NCBI GenBank assembly: GCA_024409025.1
Contig: JAKSUM010000009.1
Coordinates: forward strand, 1 to 13,811
Reading direction: 5' to 3'
DNA from: a bacterium
GTDB taxonomy: Bacteria > Vulcanimicrobiota > CADAWZ01
DNA length: 13,811 bases
Part shown: positions 7,307 through 13,811 of the stretch, piece after piece
Layout: each line of letters begins with the position of its first letter
Position numbering within the stretch: the first letter of the stretch is position 1
Notes under the pieces: generated by a model
Told to the model about the DNA's origin: nothing
Seen by the model: the letters and a program-made list of their open reading frames with translations, nothing else
Databases searched by the model: none
Program-made: the position numbers and the translations under genes

Positions 7307-7897
7307 ATGAGAGACACGCTAATTGAAAAAATAAAAAAAACAGGCGTTAAATCACTTTCCCAAAAGGATCTCCTTACGGTAATAACGGGAAGCAGGGACG
7401 AAAAAAGATTCCGAAAGATACTCTCAATTGCAGAAAGTCAGGACAGGGACTCAATGCTCCCAAAATCTAAAATTGATGCGGCTTTCCTTTGCTCGGCTGA
7501 GCTGATAAGAAGAACAAAAAGCGAAATGAGCAGAAAGATAACCTGCACATCGGACGTCATTCCATATATATCCGAATATGCATCAAAAAAGCAGGAGCAC
7601 TTTCTAACAGTCACGCTTAACGGCGCAAATGAAATCATAAAGACAAGAGTTGTCACAATAGGTCTTGCAAACCGTACCCAAATACATCCGAGAGAAATAT
7701 TTTCAGACGCAATAACAGACAGGGCATGCTCAATAATAGCGGCCCACAACCATCCCTCAGGGTCTCTTGTTCCGAGCGATGAGGACATACTTATAACTGA
7801 AAAATTAAAAAATGCAGGGGAACTTATAGGCATAGAGCTGCTCGACCACATCATATTCGCAGAAACAGGGCATGCGAGCGTACTTGGCTGGATGTAG
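7307..7897 (+). CDS. radC: RadC-like JAB/JAMM-domain protein, short form
   Basis: RadC-family proteins carry a JAMM metal-site fold. Their biochemical role is unsettled, and the old DNA-repair assignment is doubtful. The C-terminal domain shows the conserved series QEHF (Glu97), the HPREIF strand (127-132), and HNHPSG (147-152) followed by Asp160, so all expected metal ligands are present. The N-terminus keeps only a reduced form of the helix-hairpin-helix region (LSQKDLLTVITGSRD, 17-31). At 196 residues it is about 30 shorter than typical RadC (about 225). GGAAGG upstream of ATG 7307 supports the start. It is a single gene, divergent from pfp, ending in a strong terminator and flanked by two copies of an imperfect direct repeat. 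Confidence 0.9.
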   Translation: MRDTLIEKIKKTGVKSLSQKDLLTVITGSRDEKRFRKILSIAESQDRDSMLPKSKIDAAFLCSAELIRRTKSEMSRKITCTSDVIPYISEYASKKQEHFLTVTLNGANEIIKTRVVTIGLANRTQIHPREIFSDAITDRACSIIAAHNHPSGSLVPSDEDILITEKLKNAGELIGIELLDHIIFAETGHASVLGWM

Positions 7898-7917
7898 CAT
7901 ATGTACTGCCCCCCCAT

Positions 7918-7950
7918 AAAGCCTCCTGAATCCGCATCAGGAGGCTTTTT
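7918..7950 (+). terminator. Rho-independent terminator of radC
   Basis: GCCTCCTGA (7921-7929) and TCAGGAGGC (7937-7945) form a perfect 9-bp stem with a 7-nt loop, followed by five T. Three A before the stem can extend pairing. It begins about 20 nt after the radC stop. The A-side could allow weak termination on the minus strand too. Confidence 0.92.
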
Positions 7951-7961
7951 ATTCCAACTTC

Positions 7962-8030
7962 CTTACAAAATCGGCAGCCTGCCTTATATCCTCATAGCTG
8001 AAGACAAGGGGTTTACGGCAAATATGATAA
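7962..8030. repeat. Imperfect direct repeat, copy 2
   Basis: This copy matches 6992-7063 with the identical 15-bp core at 7981-7995. On the minus strand it holds a short open frame reading RKPLVFSYEDIRQA and ending in TAA next to the radC terminator. A TAA lies just upstream and no start codon is visible, so it looks like the truncated 3' end of a former gene rather than a working one. The codon for Cys just before RKPL is TGA in copy 1. It lies about 70 nt before the thiolase gene. Confidence 0.55.
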
Positions 8031-8100
8031 AGAAAAGGAAATTAAGGATTAGGAAAGAAATCTCAAGTACGATAAAAATACAGCTCTTTCGGAGGGAAAA

Positions 8101-9297
8101 ATGGGAAAAATTTATCTTGCCGGAGCCGTGAGGACGCCTGTCGGAAGCCTCATGGGCGGACTTGCAAAAGTTTCTGCGAGAAAATTGGGGGCGCTTGTCG
8201 CAGCAGAAGCCCTCAGAAGGGCGGGAATCAGCCCCGAAGACACGGATGAGGTCATTATGGGCTCTGTCCTTCAGGCTGGACTGGGACAGAACATAGCAAG
8301 GCAGGTTTCTCTTGATGCCGGAATTCCAGAATCAGTTCCGGCAGCAACAGTAAACATGGTATGCGGCTCAGGTCTTAGAAGCGTGGTTGACGCCGTAAGG
8401 CTTATTCAATGCGGAGATGCCGATGTTGTGGTCGCAGGCGGAACCGAATCAATGTCAGGCTCGCCATACCTGTTCCCTCAGGGAAGGGGCGGATGCAGAA
8501 TGGGCGATTTTCCAATGATGGATTCAGCTGTCCATGACGGCCTTACATGCGCAATAGGCCATACGCACATGGGAATAACTGCCGAAAACATTGCCGAAAA
8601 ATTCGGAATAACCAGACAGATGCAGGATGAATTTTCATTCAACAGCCAGATGAAGGCATGCAGGGCAATGGAAAACGGAAACTTTGAAAAAGAAATTATG
8701 CCTGTCGAAATCCCTCAGAAAAAGGGTTCTCCCGTAATATTCAGCAGGGACGAGCATCCAAGGCCGTCAACAACAATGGAAGGACTGGCCAAACTAAAGC
8801 CGGCATTTAAAGCGGGAGGAACAGTGACAGCAGGAAACGCTTCAGGCGTAAACGACGGGGCGGCAGCCGTCATAGTACTTTCGGAAAAAGCGGCGGAAAG
8901 GCTCTCGGTAAAGCCTATGGCATCCGTAACTGCATACGGATACGCAGGCGTTGACCCGTCAATAATGGGAACAGGGCCTATAGAGGCAGTAAAAAAAGTC
9001 CTCGACAAGACTGGAATGAAGACAGAGGATTTTGATCTGATAGAGGCAAACGAGGCATTCGCATCGCAGGCAATCTCGGTAGGAATGGAATTAGGCTGGT
9101 ATGGGACCTCTTTGGAAGAAAAGGTCAACATAAGCGGCGGAGCAATAGCCTTAGGCCATCCTATTGGGGCATCAGGATGCAGAATTCTTACAACGCTCCT
9201 TTACGGACTTGAAAGGGAAAAGCTATCTAAAGGGCTTGCAACCCTATGCATAGGCGGCGGCATGGGCATAGCCATGGCTGTCGAAAGAGCTATCTGA
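8101..9297 (+). CDS. Acetyl-CoA acetyltransferase (thiolase, AtoB/ThlA type)
   Basis: This enzyme condenses two acetyl-CoA to acetoacetyl-CoA or runs the reverse cleavage, in the cytoplasm. At 398 residues it has the usual thiolase length and all catalytic residues: nucleophile Cys88 in NMVCGSG, His353 in LGHPIGASG and Cys383 in CIGGGMG. NEAF (317-320) and the loop segment HMGITAENIA are also present. GGAGG (8091-8095) sits 5 nt before the ATG, a strong ribosome site. It is the first gene of an operon, with the FAD subunit of a molybdenum hydroxylase starting 22 nt after its TGA stop. The pairing suggests its acyl-CoA substrate arises in the same pathway, but a general butyrate or ketone-body role is equally possible. 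Confidence 0.95.
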   Translation: MGKIYLAGAVRTPVGSLMGGLAKVSARKLGALVAAEALRRAGISPEDTDEVIMGSVLQAGLGQNIARQVSLDAGIPESVPAATVNMVCGSGLRSVVDAVRLIQCGDADVVVAGGTESMSGSPYLFPQGRGGCRMGDFPMMDSAVHDGLTCAIGHTHMGITAENIAEKFGITRQMQDEFSFNSQMKACRAMENGNFEKEIMPVEIPQKKGSPVIFSRDEHPRPSTTMEGLAKLKPAFKAGGTVTAGNASGVNDGAAAVIVLSEKAAERLSVKPMASVTAYGYAGVDPSIMGTGPIEAVKKVLDKTGMKTEDFDLIEANEAFASQAISVGMELGWYGTSLEEKVNISGGAIALGHPIGASGCRILTTLLYGLEREKLSKGLATLCIGGGMGIAMAVERAI

Positions 9298-9319
9298 CAA
9301 AAGAAAGGCGGAAAAACAT

Positions 9320-10156
9320 ATGGCTGCGGAATTTTTTATTCCGGAAACATTGGAAGAGGCTGTCTCAATAAAAGAAAAGACCGCTAAATCTTTCTACTTA
9401 GGCGGAGGAACAATTCTTAACCTCTGGACCAAAAAGTCATCCAAAAACCTTATATCACTCCATAAGCTGCCGCTAAAAGGCATAAATAGGTCAAACGGAT
9501 TCATAGAAATAGGATCAATGACAACAATGACGGAGATGACGCAAGATCCGATTCTTAAGGACAATATACCTCTTGCGGAGCTTCTTAAATCATGCTATGA
9601 AGTGTCCAAGAACACAAGAAACATGGCCACGGCAGGCGGCATATTCGGCTCAAGATACACAAGAAGCGACTTTCTGCCTTTGTTCCTCGTAATGGACTGT
9701 GACGTAATATCGTATACGTCCGGAGGAGAAAAAAGGGAGAGCGCGGAAAGCTATCTTGCAAATCCACCTTCAAAAACAGGCCTTATAACAAGAATAGCGA
9801 TCAGGGAAAAGAATGAGCCGTTCTTCATAAAGACAGACAGATTCGCCCGCTCGTCAAATGACCTGCCAGTAATAAAAACGGCGGTATCCTTTATTCCCAA
9901 GGGCAACTCAATGAACGATATAAAGATAGCCTGCGGAGGTCTTTACGACAAGCCCGTAAGGCTGTATGAGCTTGAAGAGCTGCTTGAAGGCAGGGATTAT
10001 TCCGATGGCTCAATCCCCGAGCTTATACGAAACAGGTTTGCAGAGATGGCACCCGGAAGATCCGACATAAGAGGCCCCGAGGACTTCAAAAAAGCTCTCG
10101 CCTCTTCAATGATTGAAGACATTATAGCAGGTTCGGGAAAGGAGCAGAAAGCCTGA
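9320..10156 (+). CDS. ygfM: FAD-binding subunit of XdhD-type molybdenum hydroxylase (YgfM-like)
   Basis: This subunit passes electrons from the iron-sulfur clusters of the hydroxylase to FAD and then to an acceptor. At 278 residues it fits the family of CoxM-type FAD subunits. The two FAD pyrophosphate loops appear in variant form as LGGGTILN (27-34) and TAGGIFGSR (104-112). Resemblance is closer to E. coli YgfM and the putative selenate reductase FAD subunit than to xanthine dehydrogenase XdhB, judged from remembered sequences. A Shine-Dalgarno-like AAAGGCGG precedes ATG 9320. Its TGA stop is separated by only 2 nt from the ATG of the molybdenum subunit, so the two are very likely translationally coupled and form one enzyme. 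Confidence 0.82.
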   Translation: MAAEFFIPETLEEAVSIKEKTAKSFYLGGGTILNLWTKKSSKNLISLHKLPLKGINRSNGFIEIGSMTTMTEMTQDPILKDNIPLAELLKSCYEVSKNTRNMATAGGIFGSRYTRSDFLPLFLVMDCDVISYTSGGEKRESAESYLANPPSKTGLITRIAIREKNEPFFIKTDRFARSSNDLPVIKTAVSFIPKGNSMNDIKIACGGLYDKPVRLYELEELLEGRDYSDGSIPELIRNRFAEMAPGRSDIRGPEDFKKALASSMIEDIIAGSGKEQKA

Positions 10157-10158
10157 AC

Positions 10159-12990
10159 ATGAAAATTAAAATAAAGCTTAACGGAAAAATCAGGACATTT
10201 GATGAAGATCCAATGACGTCCCTTTCGGAAGTGCTGAAAAAGCAGAGGCTTCTGTCAATAAGGACGGACTGTGACGGAAGCGGAATGTGCGGCGCCTGCA
10301 GCGTCATAATAAACGGCGTAAAAAAGCACTCGTGCATGGTCAGATTCGGACAGATATGCGACGGAGATGAAATTTTCACAGCCGAGGGCTTCGCAAAAGG
10401 CAGGGATCTCCATCCCATACAGAAGGCATTCCTTGACGCCGGAGTCGTACAGTGCGGACACTGCACCCCCGGAATGATGCTTGCCGTAAAAGAGCTTCTC
10501 GACAATATAGAAAATCCGACTCCCGAAGACATGATGGACTATCTGTCAGCCAATATGTGCAGATGCACCGGATACAAGCAGTATTTCGATGTTCTCAAAA
10601 TGCTCAAGGATCAGCCGGCTGAAGACATGTCGTCCTTCAGAAAGGATCTCAGAATAGTCGGAAAAAGACAGATAAAGGTGGACGGGCCAAAGCTCGTAAA
10701 GGCAGAGCCTGCATATGTAGGCGATATGGTCACCTCGGACGCGCTTGTAATAAAAGTAAAGAAAAGCCCGCATCCGCATGCCTTCATAAAGAGCATAGAC
10801 ACCTCGGAGGCTGAAGCGCTTGAGGGCGTCGAGCTTGTCGTAACCTGTAAGAACGGACCGTCCAGACCTTACAATACGGCCGGACAGGGATTCCCCGAAC
10901 CTTCCCCATACGACTTCAGACTGGTTGACAGAACAATGAGGTACATGGGAGACAGAGTCGCAATCGTTGCCGCAGTCGATGCGGAGACGGCGGAAAAGGC
11001 AATAGAACTCATAAAAGTAGAGTATGAACTTCTTCCAGCCATATTCAGCCCGTTTGACGCAAAGAAGCCCGGAGCAGTCCTTATTCAGGACAGGGACATA
11101 TCGGCAGATCCTCTCCCAATAGGCCAAGATCCTAAGACAAACAGGGCAGCCCATAACCATGGCGGAATCGGAGACGTGGAAAAGGGCCTTGAGGAAGCTG
11201 ACATAATAGTCGAGAGAGACTACGGCTCATCAAGGGTCCACTGTACTCCTATGGAAACCCACAGATGTTTCGGATATATCGAAAACGGAAGGCTGGTACT
11301 CAGGGCATCGACTCAGGTGCCATGGCATCTCAGAAGAATAATATCCAACATTCTCGGCATCAGGGAAAACCAAATCCACATAATCAAGGAAAGAGTCGGT
11401 GGCGGATACGGGGCAAAGCAGGATCTCGTAATGGAAGACATTGTGGCATGGGTAACATGGCATACAGGCATGCCCTCCTATTACGAAATGACAAGAGAAG
11501 AGGAATTCGTCAACTGCAGGGTCCGCCATAACATGTTCTTCAGAGTAAGGGCAGGCGCCAAGAAGGACGGAACGATAACAGCCCTTGACATAAAGGAAGT
11601 ATCCGATACCGGCCCGTACGGAAACCACTGTCTTACAGTTCCAATGAACGCATGCTCGAAATCGCTGCCTCTCTTCAAGTGCCCCAACATGCACTATGAC
11701 GTAAGCACATACTATACAAACAATATAATATCAGGCGCATATCAGGGCTACGGAGCTCCTCAGGGAAGCTACGCGCTTCAGATGGCCGTGGCTGAGCTTG
11801 CCAAAAAGCTCGGAATGGACCAGCTCGATCTGCTCAGAAAGAACATGGTTGAAAAAGGCTATCACCTTGAGATATTGAAATCTCTCGGCGAAGGTCAGGA
11901 GGGCATAGCTCAGGTAATCAGCTCATGCGGTCTAAAGGAATGCCTTGACAGGGGTGAAGAGCTGATAGGCTGGAACGAGCCTCTTATTTCAGACAGCCCG
12001 TATATAAAGAAGGGCAGAGGAGCTGCAATCATACAGCAGGGCTCGGGACTTCCGGGAATCGACTCGGCAAATGCGGAGCTCAGAATGTTCGGAGACGGAA
12101 CCTTCCATATCCTTATGGGAGGAACGGATCTCGGGACAGGTCTTGACACCCTTGCGGTAAAGGTGTCCTCCGAAATGCTCTGCACTGATTTTGAAAATTT
12201 CTCCATTCTCTCCGCAGATACCGATCTTACGCCATTTGATGTCGGAGCATACGCATCGTCAGGAACATATTTCAGCGGAATGGCGGTGTACAGGGCAGCA
12301 GCAGACATGAAGGAAAAAGTACTTCAGACTGCGGCAGATTTAATGGGAGTAAGCAGGGATTCGGTAAAAATGGAATATCCCGGCAGAGTCGTAAGCGGAG
12401 ACAAGAGCCTGACATACGCTGAAATAGCTGCAAAAACCCAGTGCGGAAACGGTATAGGACAGCTCATATCAAAAGGCAACTTCACGACAGAAGAGGCGCC
12501 AATACCTTACGGCGCGCACTTTGCAGAGGTCAGCGTAGACACAAGAAGCGGAGAAATAACCGTAGACAAGTATTACGCAATACAGGAATGCGGAACCCCA
12601 ATCAATCCGGAGCTTGCCCTCGGACAGGTCTATGGAGGAGTCGTAAAGTCAATAGGACACTGCATATATGAAGAGATGAAGTTCGACAAGAACGGCAAAT
12701 GCCTAAACCCGAACTTTGCCGACTATAAAGTCCCCATGATCAGGGATCTTCCCAAAAACTTCAAATGCGAGCTTATAGAAGTTGACGAGCATCTCGGGCC
12801 ATACGGCGGAAAATCCGTATCGGAAATAAGCACAAACGGCGCTGCGGCATGTATCGGCATCGCAATATACAATGCCATAGGAATATGGATGCAGGAATGG
12901 CCGTTCACTCCTGAATACATATACAGGGCGCTTCAGGATAAGACAGACAAGCCGCACCTTTATGACTTTGTTACAGGAATGAAGAGCTGA
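10159..12990 (+). CDS. xdhD: Fused 2Fe-2S / molybdopterin subunit of XdhD-type hydroxylase (putative purine hydroxylase or selenate reductase family)
   Basis: The 943-residue protein joins an N-terminal two-cluster iron-sulfur module to a molybdopterin-binding module. Cluster ligands are Cys38, Cys44, Cys47 and Cys59, then Cys99, Cys102, Cys134 and Cys136 (CGHC and CRC). The catalytic part has GGGYGAKQD (414-422), GAYQGYGAP (526-534), GGTDLGTGLDT (654-664) and KSVSE with the presumed base Glu889. These match E. coli XdhD and the putative selenate reductase Mo subunit, from memory, through ASTQVPWHLRR, GPYGNH and the C-terminal WPFTPE. The family takes part in anaerobic purine catabolism and may need labile selenium on its cofactor. 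The first cluster has five residues between the first two Cys rather than four. GGAG (10141-10144) lies 14 nt before the ATG. It is the last gene of its operon. Confidence 0.87.
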   Translation: MKIKIKLNGKIRTFDEDPMTSLSEVLKKQRLLSIRTDCDGSGMCGACSVIINGVKKHSCMVRFGQICDGDEIFTAEGFAKGRDLHPIQKAFLDAGVVQCGHCTPGMMLAVKELLDNIENPTPEDMMDYLSANMCRCTGYKQYFDVLKMLKDQPAEDMSSFRKDLRIVGKRQIKVDGPKLVKAEPAYVGDMVTSDALVIKVKKSPHPHAFIKSIDTSEAEALEGVELVVTCKNGPSRPYNTAGQGFPEPSPYDFRLVDRTMRYMGDRVAIVAAVDAETAEKAIELIKVEYELLPAIFSPFDAKKPGAVLIQDRDISADPLPIGQDPKTNRAAHNHGGIGDVEKGLEEADIIVERDYGSSRVHCTPMETHRCFGYIENGRLVLRASTQVPWHLRRIISNILGIRENQIHIIKERVGGGYGAKQDLVMEDIVAWVTWHTGMPSYYEMTREEEFVNCRVRHNMFFRVRAGAKKDGTITALDIKEVSDTGPYGNHCLTVPMNACSKSLPLFKCPNMHYDVSTYYTNNIISGAYQGYGAPQGSYALQMAVAELAKKLGMDQLDLLRKNMVEKGYHLEILKSLGEGQEGIAQVISSCGLKECLDRGEELIGWNEPLISDSPYIKKGRGAAIIQQGSGLPGIDSANAELRMFGDGTFHILMGGTDLGTGLDTLAVKVSSEMLCTDFENFSILSADTDLTPFDVGAYASSGTYFSGMAVYRAAADMKEKVLQTAADLMGVSRDSVKMEYPGRVVSGDKSLTYAEIAAKTQCGNGIGQLISKGNFTTEEAPIPYGAHFAEVSVDTRSGEITVDKYYAIQECGTPINPELALGQVYGGVVKSIGHCIYEEMKFDKNGKCLNPNFADYKVPMIRDLPKNFKCELIEVDEHLGPYGGKSVSEISTNGAAACIGIAIYNAIGIWMQEWPFTPEYIYRALQDKTDKPHLYDFVTGMKS

Positions 12991-12996
12991 CAGATA

Positions 12997-13030
12997 AAAA
13001 AATAGTCCGGAAAACTCCGGACTATTTTTT
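12997..13030. terminator. Bidirectional terminator between the hydroxylase operon and the ankyrin gene
   Basis: AATAGTCCGG (13001-13010) and CCGGACTATT (13017-13026) form a perfect stem with a 6-nt loop. A-runs on the left and T-runs on the right extend it and give a U-tract on either strand. It ends the plus-strand operon, whose stop is at 12990, and the minus-strand ankyrin gene, whose TAA begins inside the T-run at 13030-13032. Confidence 0.92.
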
Positions 13031-13758
13031 TATTTAACTCCATTAAATATTTTAGCCATTTTCGGCCGGGAGGAAGCGAGCTTTAAAGGGCTTTTGCCAT
13101 TCTTGGCCTTAGCATTTTTAGATGCCCCGCATTTAAGAAGTGCCTTTACGGCAGCCTCCCTGCCCTCCAATACCGCAAGATATAAAGGGGTTCTGCCCTC
13201 GCTGTCTCGGGCATCCTTTTCCGCACCAAGCTTTATAAGCATATATACGGCATCAGCCCTGCCGGCAGAAGCGGCAGTATGCAGAGGCGTAGTCCCGTTT
13301 CCGGAAGCCTGCTTAACGTCCGCTCCGGCTTTTGCAAGCATATATATAATATCCTTGCTTCCGCTGTATGCGGCGGCCTGCATTGGAGTACCTCCGGAAT
13401 TGGCTCTCGCATTGACATCGGCACCTGCCCTTATAAGGGCCTGAGCCCCCATTGCGAAGCCGGCATAGCATGCCTTATGAAGAGGAGTATGCCCGTTATT
13501 AGCTACGGAATCAGGATCAGCTCCAAGCTCAAGCAGCAGATTAATAAGCCTTATATTCTTCTTGTCTGCGGCAATGTGATGCGGAGTCCAGCCGTATTCA
13601 TTGCGTTCGTTCTTCAGGCCGTCGAAATCGTTTATAAGCCTTATAACCTCATTAGCGTCGCCTTTTGCTGCCGCATCATGGACAGGCCCGGCCAGAGCAG
13701 GCTGTGCAAAAGCGCAGCATGCCGCGGCAGCGATAAATAAAAGAAAAGACTTAATCAT
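13030..13758 (-). CDS. Secreted or periplasmic ankyrin-repeat protein
   Basis: The N-terminus is a Sec signal peptide: MIKS, then a hydrophobic run FLLFIAAAACCAFA, and an Ala-Leu-Ala cleavage site after residue 23. The rest is a nearly regular array of 33-residue ankyrin repeats at about 54-86, 87-119, 120-152, 153-185 and 186-218. A degenerate first repeat (24-53) and a capping half-repeat (219-242) flank them. Consensus features such as G-TPLH and the GAD loop are clear. Ankyrin repeats are protein-binding scaffolds; the partner is unknown. The ATG overlaps the TAA of the upstream gene by one base (TAATG), with GGGGAAG about 9 nt before it, so translation is coupled to that gene. An inhibitor, chaperone or host-interaction role is possible but not shown. 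Confidence 0.9.
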   Translation of the reverse strand: MIKSFLLFIAAAACCAFAQPALAGPVHDAAAKGDANEVIRLINDFDGLKNERNEYGWTPHHIAADKKNIRLINLLLELGADPDSVANNGHTPLHKACYAGFAMGAQALIRAGADVNARANSGGTPMQAAAYSGSKDIIYMLAKAGADVKQASGNGTTPLHTAASAGRADAVYMLIKLGAEKDARDSEGRTPLYLAVLEGREAAVKALLKCGASKNAKAKNGKSPLKLASSRPKMAKIFNGVK

Positions 13759-13811
13759 TACAGAGACTTCCCCATTGTTTTGTCAAAAAGATCCTCTATG
13801 TCCCTAAGCCT
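13758..13811 (-). CDS. 3' end of an upstream gene, partial at the window edge
   Basis: On the minus strand an open frame enters from the right edge and reads RLRDIEDLFDKTMGKSL before a TAA at 13758-13760. The last base of that stop codon in reading order is the A of the ankyrin ATG, the usual arrangement of co-translated genes. Only 17 residues are visible, too few to name a family. The charged, helical end suggests a soluble protein. Confidence 0.6.
   Translation of the reverse strand, partial: RLRDIEDLFDKTMGKSL

Noticed and set aside
7901..8131. A 76-codon plus-strand frame between radC and the thiolase
   Set aside because: It runs through the terminator hairpin and the repeat, has no ribosome site, and overlaps the thiolase start.
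10546..11160. A 204-codon minus-strand frame inside the hydroxylase gene
   Set aside because: It is a shadow of the conserved xdhD-like frame; its composition is Cys/Arg-rich and unlike a real protein.

Overview
The window looks like chromosomal DNA of an anaerobic, probably fermentative, gut-type bacterium. This rests on a pyrophosphate-type phosphofructokinase, an organophosphate:phosphate antiporter of the kind common in host-associated anaerobes, an XdhD/YgfM-like molybdenum hydroxylase and a C-terminal BACON-like domain. Arg codons AGA/AGG and the Ile codon ATA are used often. TGA is a normal stop here: it ends the thiolase, ygfM-like and xdhD-like genes. The phylum cannot be fixed from the sequence. 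No rRNA, tRNA, IS element, prophage or CRISPR array was seen.

Layout, left to right. (1) lepA (elongation factor 4), minus strand, runs off the left edge and lacks its C-terminus; it has its own sigma70-like promoter. (2) A minus-strand gene for a large exported beta-rich protein with a C-terminal BACON-like domain, with its own promoter and terminator. Its natural reading frame begins with a textbook lipoprotein signal peptide, but the invariant lipobox cysteine codon is TGA. (3) An OPA-family sugar-phosphate transporter and (4) a PPi-dependent phosphofructokinase, both minus strand, separated by hairpins. (5) A gene-free stretch of about 480 bases with an inferred long, structured leader for the phosphofructokinase and one copy of a roughly 70-bp repeat. 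(6) A short radC-like gene on the plus strand with a strong terminator, followed by the second repeat copy. (7) A plus-strand operon: acetyl-CoA acetyltransferase, FAD subunit and fused 2Fe-2S/molybdopterin subunit of an XdhD-type hydroxylase. (8) A bidirectional terminator shared with a convergent gene for a secreted ankyrin-repeat protein, whose start overlaps the stop of a gene running off the right edge.

How the genes fit together: the transporter and phosphofructokinase suit uptake and PPi-based glycolysis of phosphorylated carbon. The thiolase-hydroxylase operon suits anaerobic oxidation of a purine or another N-heterocycle, with acyl-CoA handling alongside; this is inferred from gene order. 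The most unusual observation is the TGA at the lipobox cysteine. It could be a nonsense mutation, a base error, or a recoded codon such as selenocysteine at a lipid-anchor position.
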